From Tardiphaga robiniae (lineage in GTDB: Bacteria > Pseudomonadota > Alphaproteobacteria > Rhizobiales > Xanthobacteraceae), in contig NZ_JABMCJ010000092.1 of NCBI RefSeq assembly GCF_013359755.1, forward strand, positions 310,001-374,000: a stretch of DNA of 64,000 nucleotides. The letters run 5' to 3'. Positions 57,855 to 64,000 of this stretch are shown one piece after another. Below the pieces are notes generated by a model that saw only the letters and a list, made by a program, of their open reading frames with translations, did no database searches and was not told the DNA's origin. Both the position numbers and the translations under genes were made by a program. Numbering within the stretch: position 1 is the stretch's first letter; every line of letters begins with the position of its first letter.

Positions 57855-58542
57855 GGCCACCACCGCCTATCAGGGGCTGGTCGCCATTTCGGACGTCACC
57901 ATCGACGTCGCCAAGGGCGAGATCGTCGCCGTCTGCGGCTCCAACGGCGCCGGCAAGTCGACGCTGATCAAGACCATCGCCGGCGCCGAGCGTCCGCGTT
58001 CGGGCACCGTCACCTTCGATGGCGAGCAGATCAACGGCGTGCCGCAGCATCTCATCACCGCGCGCGGCATCGCCTATGTGCCGGAAAACCGCCGGCTGTT
58101 TCCGCGGTTGTCGGTGGAAGACAACCTCCGCCTCGGCAGCTACATGTATCGCGGCAAGCCCGATCGCGACGAGCCGTTGAAGCTGGTGTTCGACCTGTTC
58201 CCGCGCCTTTCCGAACGTCTCGAGCAGCGCGCCGAAACCCTGTCCGGCGGTGAGCAGCAGATGCTGGCCATAAGCCGCGCACTGATGACCCGTCCGCGCT
58301 TGTTGATGCTTGACGAACCGTCGCAGGGTATCATGCCGAAGCTGGTGGACGAGATCTTTCAGGCGGTCATCAAGATCCGCGACGCGGGCATGACTGTGCT
58401 GATCGTCGAGCAGCGCATGGCCGAAGTGCTGGAGATCGCCGACCGCGCTTACATCCTGCAGACCGGCCGCGTCCAGATGCAGGGCAAGGCCTCGGAGATT
58501 GCGACCAATCCGGATGTGCGCAAGGCGTATCTGGGGCTGTAA
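57838..58542 (+). CDS. livF: branched-chain amino acid-type ABC ATPase LivF
   Basis: A protein of 234 residues. Walker A is GSNGAGKST, the signature LSGGEQQML and Walker B LLMLDEPSQGI are intact, and the H-loop lies in VLIVEQRM (Gln-Arg rather than His). With LivG it forms the ATPase pair, and here it carries the only canonical signature. The start MLSVREATTAY at 57838 lies inside livG. Confidence 0.93.
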   Translation: MLSVREATTAYQGLVAISDVTIDVAKGEIVAVCGSNGAGKSTLIKTIAGAERPRSGTVTFDGEQINGVPQHLITARGIAYVPENRRLFPRLSVEDNLRLGSYMYRGKPDRDEPLKLVFDLFPRLSERLEQRAETLSGGEQQMLAISRALMTRPRLLMLDEPSQGIMPKLVDEIFQAVIKIRDAGMTVLIVEQRMAEVLEIADRAYILQTGRVQMQGKASEIATNPDVRKAYLGL

Positions 58543-58574
58543 GTCCCGGAATTGTCCCGTTTAAAGCCGCTGAC

Positions 58575-58590
58575 GAACGTGTTATCGTTC
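58575..58590. promoter_or_regulatory. likely autoregulatory operator of the toxin-antitoxin pair
   Basis: The perfect inverted repeat GAACG-TGTTAT-CGTTC lies five bases before the antitoxin ATG. This is where type II antitoxins usually bind to repress their operon. Confidence 0.5.
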
Positions 58591-58594
58591 TTGG

Positions 58595-58795
58595 ATGAGC
58601 AACGTCGAAGACATCGAGAAGGCGATCGAGAATCTGCCACCGGCAGAGCTAGCGCAATTCCGTGCCTGGTTCGAGGCTTTTGACGCCGAAGTGTTCGATC
58701 AAAAGATTGCTGCTGATGCATCGTCAGGGAAGCTGGACCGCTTGGCGGAGCAAGCTCTGAACGGCTACAGCCAAGGCCGCGCGCGAGACCTGTGA
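58595..58795 (+). CDS. type II antitoxin
   Basis: A protein of 66 residues, short and acidic: DIEKAIENLPPAELAQFRAWFEAFDAEVFD, with a C-terminal helix LDRLAEQALNGYSQGRAR, typical of RelE/ParE-partner antitoxins. The stop overlaps the toxin start by four bases (GTGA). An operator-like repeat precedes it. Confidence 0.8.
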   Translation: MSNVEDIEKAIENLPPAELAQFRAWFEAFDAEVFDQKIAADASSGKLDRLAEQALNGYSQGRARDL

Positions 58796-59046
58796 AACAC
58801 CTCGCCAGCCCGGAATTCTGGGCGGCATATCGGCGATTACCCGTTCACGTTCGTTCATTGGCAGACAAGAATTTTGCGCTGCTGAAAAGTGACCCCAGTC
58901 ACCCTTCGCTGCACTTGAAGAAGATCGGCCGCTACGTTTCGGCGCGCGTTGGCCTGCGTTATCGGGCTTTGGCCGTTGAGGTTGATGATGGTTTGCTATG
59001 GTTCTGGATTGGATCGCACGCCGACTACGATCAACTCCTTAAATGA
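58792..59046 (+). CDS. type II toxin, RelE/ParE-like
   Basis: A protein of 84 residues with the compact RelE fold: ASPEFWAAYRRLPVHVRSLADKNFALL, then HPSLHLKKIGRYVSARVGLRYRAL and WFWIGSHADYDQLL. The Tyr/Arg/His set of the fold is seen, but mode of action (mRNA cleavage or other) is unknown. GTG start at 58792. Follows the antitoxin as usual. Confidence 0.85.
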   Translation: MKHLASPEFWAAYRRLPVHVRSLADKNFALLKSDPSHPSLHLKKIGRYVSARVGLRYRALAVEVDDGLLWFWIGSHADYDQLLK

Positions 59047-59056
59047 GCCGCCTGGC

Positions 59057-59725
59057 TCAATCGTGCCCATGCGCGTCATGATCGGGCAGAACCAGCCCGA
59101 ACGTCGCCACCAGGTCCTTCACTTGTGCCGGCGTCAGGTGCCGCGGGTTGAGCCCGCGCAGCAGCAGATAGAGTTTCGCGGTTTCTTCGAGCTCCTCGAT
59201 GGCATAGACCGCTGCTTCCAGCGTGTCGCCGGACACTACGGGGCCGTGATTGGCCAGCAGCACCGATGAATATTTGCCGGCGAGGCCCTTAATGGCGTCG
59301 GCGACGGCCGGATCGCCCGGTCGATAATATGGCACCAGCGCCGTCGCGCCGCATTTCATCAGGTAATAGGGCGTCATCGGTGGCAGCGCGGCGCGCGGAT
59401 CGATTTCCGGCAGCATCGAGACGGCGACCGAATGGGGCGAATGCAGATGCACCACGGCGCGGGCGGCGCTGCGTGTCTCATACAGTGCCGCATGCAGCGG
59501 AACCTCTTTGGTCGGCGCGTCGCCAGATATGAGGCGGCCGTTGCTGTCGAGGCGCGACAGCCGGGCCGGATCGAGTGAGCCCAGTGACGCATTGGTCGGG
59601 CTCACGAGCCAGCCGCCATCATCGCAGCGCACACTGATATTGCCTGATGAGCCCGGCGTCAGCCCGCGGTCGAACAGCGAGCGGCCGAGCCGGCAGATCT
59701 CTTCACGCAGCTTTGTGTCAGTCAC
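59057..59725 (-). CDS. otnC: 3-oxo-tetronate 4-phosphate decarboxylase (class II aldolase)
   Basis: A protein of 222 residues. The class II aldolase/adducin fold has GLTPGSSGNISVR, the metal His pair in VVHLHSPHSV and a third His in NHGPVVSG. In this neighbourhood it fits OtnC, which decarboxylates 3-oxo-tetronate 4-phosphate to dihydroxyacetone phosphate. GTG at 59725, after GAGGA and reading TDTKLREEICRLG, is chosen; longer frames start at 59752 or 59794 with no family support. Divergent from ltnD. Confidence 0.88.
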   Translation of the reverse strand: MTDTKLREEICRLGRSLFDRGLTPGSSGNISVRCDDGGWLVSPTNASLGSLDPARLSRLDSNGRLISGDAPTKEVPLHAALYETRSAARAVVHLHSPHSVAVSMLPEIDPRAALPPMTPYYLMKCGATALVPYYRPGDPAVADAIKGLAGKYSSVLLANHGPVVSGDTLEAAVYAIEELEETAKLYLLLRGLNPRHLTPAQVKDLVATFGLVLPDHDAHGHD

Positions 59726-59858
59726 CGGATGTCCTCGGTCTTTTCTTGGCATTTCCTCGTGATGCTTTTTCCCACGCTTTGGCATGATGGCCAAGCCGTG
59801 TTACCGAGAGGCAAGGCCGCCTCAAGCTGGCCATCGAGGACCCCTAGGGAATTGCCGC
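59726..59858. promoter_or_regulatory. divergent promoter region of otnC and ltnD
   Basis: 133 bases shared by the two operons. No regulator gene lies next to it and no exact operator was found. Confidence 0.4.
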
Positions 59859-60791
59859 ATGTCACCTGCATCTGAAAAACCAAGTTCTGAGAGACCACGC
59901 GTCGCCGTTATTGGCCTGGGGTCGATGGGCTATGGCATGGCCTTGTCGCTGAAGAAGGCCGGCTTCATGGTGACCGGCTGTGACGTCTCGGCGGATGCGG
60001 TGAAGCGCTTCGTGGCCGACGGAGGGCAGGGCGCTGATACCCCGGCCGGTGCCGCGCAGGGCGCGGATATCGTCATCAGTGTCGTCGTCAATGCCGCGCA
60101 GACGGAGACCATCCTGTTCGGGGTGGATGGCGTTGCCGAAACGCTGCCGAAAGGTGCGGTATTCGTATCGTCCGCGACGATGGATCCCGATGTCGCCCGC
60201 CGCCTCGCCGGGGATCTCGAAGCCACCGGCCGACATTACCTCGATGCCCCGATCTCCGGCGGTGCACAGCGTGCGGCGCAGGGCGAACTCACCATTCTAG
60301 CATCCGGCAGCGAGGCTGCCTTTGCCCAGGCGCGGCCGGCGCTCGATGCGATGGCCGCCAAGCTCTATGAACTCGGTGATGCTGCCGGGCAGGGCGCCGC
60401 TTTCAAGATGATCAACCAGCTCCTCGCGGGCGTACATATCGCCGCCGCCTCGGAAGCCATCGCGTTTGCGGCCAAGCAGGGTCTCGATATCCGCAAGGTC
60501 TATGAGGTGATCACCGCCTCCGCCGGCAACTCCTGGATGTTCGAGAACCGCATGCCACATGTGCTCGATGGCGATTACACGCCGCGCAGCGCGGTCGATA
60601 TCTTCGTCAAGGATCTCGGCATCATCCAGGACATGGCGCGTACGGCAAAATTTCCCGTGCCGGTCTCCGCTGCGGCTCTGCAGATGTTCCTGATGACATC
60701 GGCGTCAGGCATGGGCCGCGATGACGACGCGTCGGTGGCGCGAATGTATGCCAAGGTCACCGGCACCAAGCTGCCGGGCGAGCCGAATTAA
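59859..60791 (+). CDS. ltnD: L-threonate dehydrogenase-like beta-hydroxyacid dehydrogenase
   Basis: A protein of 310 residues. The NAD motif GLGSMG is at 19-24, the substrate motif DAPISGGAQRAAQGEL and the catalytic Lys in AFKMINQLLAG follow, typical of the beta-hydroxyacid dehydrogenase family. In the otn cluster the expected reaction is L-threonate to 2-oxo-tetronate. ATG at 59859 (MSPASEKPSS). Confidence 0.9.
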   Translation: MSPASEKPSSERPRVAVIGLGSMGYGMALSLKKAGFMVTGCDVSADAVKRFVADGGQGADTPAGAAQGADIVISVVVNAAQTETILFGVDGVAETLPKGAVFVSSATMDPDVARRLAGDLEATGRHYLDAPISGGAQRAAQGELTILASGSEAAFAQARPALDAMAAKLYELGDAAGQGAAFKMINQLLAGVHIAAASEAIAFAAKQGLDIRKVYEVITASAGNSWMFENRMPHVLDGDYTPRSAVDIFVKDLGIIQDMARTAKFPVPVSAAALQMFLMTSASGMGRDDDASVARMYAKVTGTKLPGEPN

Positions 60792-60808
60792 GAACACGAG
60801 GACGATCG

Positions 60809-61591
60809 ATGCCCCGCTTCGCCGCCAATCTCAGCATGATGTTTAACGAACACGCATTCCTCGATCGCTTCGATGCCGCGGCCAAGGCAGGCTTTACTGC
60901 GGTGGAATTCCTGTTTCCCTATGAGCATCCGCCGGAAGCGATTGCCGAACGACTGGAACGCAACGGGCTCAAGCAGGTGCTGTTCAATCTGCCGCCGGGC
61001 GACTGGAATGCCGGCGAAAAGGGTTTTGCCGCTCGCCCCGACAAGTTCGATGAGCTCCGGCAGAGCATTCACACGGCACTGCCCTATGCCCTGGCCACCA
61101 ATGTCCGCCGGCTGCACATGATGGCCGGTCTCGCCGATCGCCGTGATCCGAAGGCCGTGGCGGCCTTCCGCAAATCCGTTGAATGGTCCGCGAATTTTCT
61201 CGGCGAACATGGCGTCGACGTGGTGATCGAGCCGATCAACCCGCGCGACGTGCCTGGCTACTTTCTCAACGACTTCATGTTCGCACGCGACATCATCGCC
61301 GACATGAAGATTCCCAATCTCGGACTGCAGTTCGATATCTATCACTGCCAGATCATGCACGGTGACGTCACGATGCGGCTGCGCGAGATGCTGCCGTGGA
61401 TCGGGCATATCCAGATCGCCAGCGTGCCGTCGCGCAACGAACCGTCCGGTGAGGAACTGAACTATCCGTTCCTGTTCGATGAACTCGACCGGCTCGGCTA
61501 CGACAATTATGTCGGCTGCGAATATCGCCCGGCCGGCGACACGGTCGCAGGACTTGGCTGGTTCAAGCCCTATGCCGGAGTGAAAGCATGA
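60809..61591 (+). CDS. otnI: 2-oxo-tetronate isomerase (hydroxypyruvate isomerase-like)
   Basis: A protein of 260 residues, a TIM barrel of the AP endonuclease 2/Hyi family: FAANLSMMFNEHAFLDRF, VVIEPINPRDVPGYFLND, GLQFDIYHCQIMHGD, YVGCEYRP with metal-binding Glu/Asp/His. In this cluster it fits OtnI, 2-oxo-tetronate to 3-oxo-tetronate. GAGGA precedes the start. It overlaps otnK by four bases (ATGA). Confidence 0.92.
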   Translation: MPRFAANLSMMFNEHAFLDRFDAAAKAGFTAVEFLFPYEHPPEAIAERLERNGLKQVLFNLPPGDWNAGEKGFAARPDKFDELRQSIHTALPYALATNVRRLHMMAGLADRRDPKAVAAFRKSVEWSANFLGEHGVDVVIEPINPRDVPGYFLNDFMFARDIIADMKIPNLGLQFDIYHCQIMHGDVTMRLREMLPWIGHIQIASVPSRNEPSGEELNYPFLFDELDRLGYDNYVGCEYRPAGDTVAGLGWFKPYAGVKA

Positions 61592-62865
61592 CGCTGGCGC
61601 TGGGCTGCATCGCTGACGACTACACGGGTGCGTCCGACCTGGCCAACACGCTGACCCGCTGCGGTCTGCGCACGGTGCAGACCATCGGCATTCCTGCGGA
61701 TGATCTGCAGCTGCCAGACGTCGATGCCGTTGTAGTATCGCTGAAGAGTCGCTCGATCGCGGCCAGCAGGGCGGTCGAGAAATCGCGCGCCGCCGAAAAA
61801 TGGATGCGCAGCCGCGGCGCGGATCATGTGCTGTTCAAGATCTGTTCGACATTCGATTCCACCGATGCCGGCAATATCGGCCCGGTGATGGACGCATTGC
61901 GGCTCGATTCCGGTGACAATATCGTGCTGGTGACGCCGGCATTCCCCGAGACCGGTCGGACGGTCTATCAGGGCAATCTGTTCGTTGGCTCCGTGCCGCT
62001 GAACGAGAGCCCGCTCAAGGATCACCCGCTCAATCCGATGCACGACTCCAATCTCGTCCGTGTGCTGGCGCGGCAGAGCGCGACAAATATCGGGTTGGTC
62101 GATCTCGGAGTTGTCGCCTGCGGCGCCGACGTGGTGCGGACGCATCTCGATGGACTGTCGGAGAATGGCTTTGGCGCGGCGATCATCGACGCGGTGTTTG
62201 CCAGCGATCTCGAAACCATCGGTGCGGTCGCCCTGGGTCATCGCGTCTCTGTCGGTGCATCCGGCATGGGGCTTGGCCTGGCGCGCGCACTGGTCGCGTC
62301 CGGCCGCGTCAAGGCGAATGCGGCGACCTCGATCAAGGATACGCCTGTGGGTGGCGCTGCAGCCTGTCTGGCTGGGAGTTGTTCGCAGGCGACGCTGCAG
62401 CAGATCGCGCGCGCCGAACAGGTGATGCCGGTGCTGCATCTCGATCCCGAACAGGTGATTGCCGGCGGCGCGGAAGTTCAGCGCGCGCTCGGCTGGGCCA
62501 AAGAGCGGTTGGGTAAGGGCCCGGCCCTGATCGCAAGCAGTTCGACGCCGGATCAGGTGACAGCCCTGCAAAAGCGCCATGGCCGCGATGCCGCGGGGCA
62601 TGCCATCGAGCAGGCGATGGCCGATCTCGCTGAAGGTCTCGTCCGCGCCGGCGTACAACGGCTCGTCGTGGCTGGCGGCGAGACATCCGGCGCTGTCGTG
62701 GATCGGCTGGGCATTCCGGGTTTTCTGGTCGGTGCCGAAATCGCCGCCGGTGTGCCGGTATTGCGCGCGGTCGGTACAGCCGAGCGCCAGATGTTGCTGG
62801 CATTGAAGTCCGGCAATTTCGGCGGTCCGGATTTCTTCGCGGACGCGCTTGGCCTGATGGTGTGA
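61588..62865 (+). CDS. otnK: 3-oxo-tetronate 4-kinase (four-carbon acid sugar kinase)
   Basis: A protein of 425 residues of the DUF1537 kinase family. The N-terminal domain has GCIADDYTGASDLANTL and KICSTFDSTDAGNIGP, and the C-terminal domain has LVVAGGETSGAVVDRL. OtnK phosphorylates 3-oxo-tetronate, giving the substrate of OtnC. Together with ltnD, otnI and otnC this completes threonate breakdown to dihydroxyacetone phosphate and CO2 (the scheme described for other proteobacteria). Confidence 0.94.
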   Translation: MTLALGCIADDYTGASDLANTLTRCGLRTVQTIGIPADDLQLPDVDAVVVSLKSRSIAASRAVEKSRAAEKWMRSRGADHVLFKICSTFDSTDAGNIGPVMDALRLDSGDNIVLVTPAFPETGRTVYQGNLFVGSVPLNESPLKDHPLNPMHDSNLVRVLARQSATNIGLVDLGVVACGADVVRTHLDGLSENGFGAAIIDAVFASDLETIGAVALGHRVSVGASGMGLGLARALVASGRVKANAATSIKDTPVGGAAACLAGSCSQATLQQIARAEQVMPVLHLDPEQVIAGGAEVQRALGWAKERLGKGPALIASSSTPDQVTALQKRHGRDAAGHAIEQAMADLAEGLVRAGVQRLVVAGGETSGAVVDRLGIPGFLVGAEIAAGVPVLRAVGTAERQMLLALKSGNFGGPDFFADALGLMV

Positions 62866-63324
62866 TGGCTGCCGCCCAATCCAGGGGCGACAGGCTGCCC
62901 GAATAGGCAGGACGTTGCCAACGTCGCGCGCATTACAGATAGTTCATCTTTGACCGGCCCATGACACCTTGCATGTCGCGAGCCGCAGCCGCGTCTTTTT
63001 AAGCCTAAAACTGTTGTGCGGACGCCACGGCGGCCCGGAAACAATTAACAATACCGCTGAAGTGAATTGCCGTGAGGCTTCGCGCGTTAGCTATTTTGTC
63101 GCAGGTCGGGTAAATCTGCTGGCGTGGACAGGCCGGGAAACCGCTCGTTCGCAGCCCTTCATGTAAAGAGGATTGCCCGTTCATTCATGAACCGAGCCGA
63201 TAGGCTTATGCCGGCCCGGCTCACTAATCGGATGCGGACGATCTCTCTAAACAGGTGAATTCGATCGTGGGCAGGCGGGTTTCCGCAGTGCCCCTCTCGT
63301 CAATGTATCGAGGACTACCCGTTC
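62866..63324. other. intergenic region between otnK and the RND gene
   Basis: 459 bases. It contains a 17-base direct repeat with two mismatches, GAGGATTGCCCGTTCAT (63168-63184) and GAGGACTACCCGTTCAT (63310-63326). The second overlaps the ribosome-binding site and start codon of the RND gene. A 23-codon frame (63187-63258) follows the first copy. No promoter could be fixed. Confidence 0.5.
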
Positions 63325-64000
63325 ATGATCTCGTTGGTGCGCATCGCCCTGACCCGGCCTTACACCTTTGTGGTGCTGGCCCTGCTGTTGCTGATTGTCG
63401 GGCCGCTGGCCGCGCTTCGCACACCTACCGATATTTTCCCTGACATCCGCATCCCGGTCATCGGCGTGGTCTGGCAATATACCGGCCTCCCGCCGGACCA
63501 GATGTCCGGCCGTATCACCACGCCGTTCCAGCGCGCACTGACCACCACGGTCAATGACATCGAGCACATCACCGCGAATTCCTATGCCGGCTTCGGCATC
63601 ATCAAGATCTTCTTCCAGCCCAATGTCGACATCCGCACCGCCAATGCGCAGGTCACCGCGATCTCGCAGACGCTGATCAAGCAGTTGCCGCCCGGCGCCA
63701 CGCCCCCGCTGATCCTGAACTATTCGGCCTCGACGGTGCCGATCATCAACGTCGCATTGTCGGGTGACGGTCTTACCGAACAGAACCTCGCCGATATCGG
63801 CATCAACCAGCTTCGTACCCCGCTGGTCACCGTGCCTGGTGCCGCGATTCCGTATCCGTTCGGCGGCAAGCAGCGCCAGATCCAGATCGATCTCAATCCC
63901 GGCGCGCTGCAGGCCCGCGGTCTGTCCGGTCAGGACGTCGCCAATGCATTGGCCGCGCAGAACCTGATCACGCCGGTCGGCACGCAGAAGATCGGCGAAT
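63325..64000 (+). CDS. RND-family efflux permease, 3' end outside the window
   Basis: The first 225 residues of a larger protein. A first membrane helix (about 13-29, YTFVVLALLLLIVGPLA) is followed by the AcrB-type opening TPTDIFPDIRIPVIGVVW, QYTGLPPDQMSGRITTPFQRAL, and the porter-domain repeat IINVALSGDGL and AQNLITPVGTQKIGE. This is the inner-membrane pump of a tripartite efflux system, cut by the window edge. ATG at 63325 lies in the second copy of the direct repeat noted upstream. Confidence 0.93.
   Translation, partial: MISLVRIALTRPYTFVVLALLLLIVGPLAALRTPTDIFPDIRIPVIGVVWQYTGLPPDQMSGRITTPFQRALTTTVNDIEHITANSYAGFGIIKIFFQPNVDIRTANAQVTAISQTLIKQLPPGATPPLILNYSASTVPIINVALSGDGLTEQNLADIGINQLRTPLVTVPGAAIPYPFGGKQRQIQIDLNPGALQARGLSGQDVANALAAQNLITPVGTQKIGE

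Overview
The window is a 64 kb piece of a high-GC alphaproteobacterial chromosome. It most resembles the Bradyrhizobiaceae/Nitrobacteraceae (Rhodopseudomonas, Bradyrhizobium, Afipia relatives). The evidence is a CcrM-type GANTC methyltransferase with GANTC sites at its own start, small DUF1236 and DUF3096 proteins, a RibH2-type lumazine synthase behind an FMN riboswitch, a GTTC-N7-GTTC SOS box, and many short GC-rich inverted-repeat elements between genes. The family assignment is from recognition, not from a search. No rRNA, tRNA, CRISPR array or complete insertion sequence was seen.

Layout. 0-16 kb: a partial gene, two small envelope genes, pyruvate phosphate dikinase with an added Lys/Ala-rich tail, a SleB-type cell wall hydrolase, an MFS transporter, FMN riboswitch plus ribH2, an AcuI-like reductase, an M48 protease/LemA pair and a large autotransporter. 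16-27 kb: an Rsm22-like methyltransferase, smc, then a foreign-looking interval of about 3.8 kb between smc and dsbA, followed by dsbA, a DciA-like gene and mutY. The interval holds an overlapping pair of lower-GC genes (a membrane-anchored protein and an HNH nuclease), small genes and an SMR transporter. 27-33 kb: a flavin monooxygenase, a PAS protein overlapping a chemotaxis transducer (a split Aer/CetAB-like energy taxis pair), a LysR/NTF2-like divergent pair and a glutathione transferase. 33-48 kb: DNA modification and repair and housekeeping genes (ccrM, ypfJ, moaB, a PA0069-type radical SAM gene behind an SOS box, rnhB, uracil-DNA glycosylase, ETF-QO, a TPR protein, ispE).

48-64 kb is catabolic. 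A tartrate/D-malate dehydrogenase is followed by a LysR - M20 amidohydrolase - hydroxyacid dehydrogenase group. Divergent from that group are a DUF1445 protein and a complete branched-chain-amino-acid-type ABC transporter (binding protein, two permeases, two ATPases), so this looks like one uptake and degradation locus. A type II toxin-antitoxin pair separates it from a four-gene threonate/tetronate pathway (otnC, ltnD, otnI, otnK). The window ends inside an RND efflux pump gene.

The most interesting points are the membrane protein/HNH pair in the smc-dsbA interval, the split energy-taxis receptor, the visible switching helices of the FMN riboswitch, the SOS box before the radical SAM gene, and the GANTC pair at ccrM.
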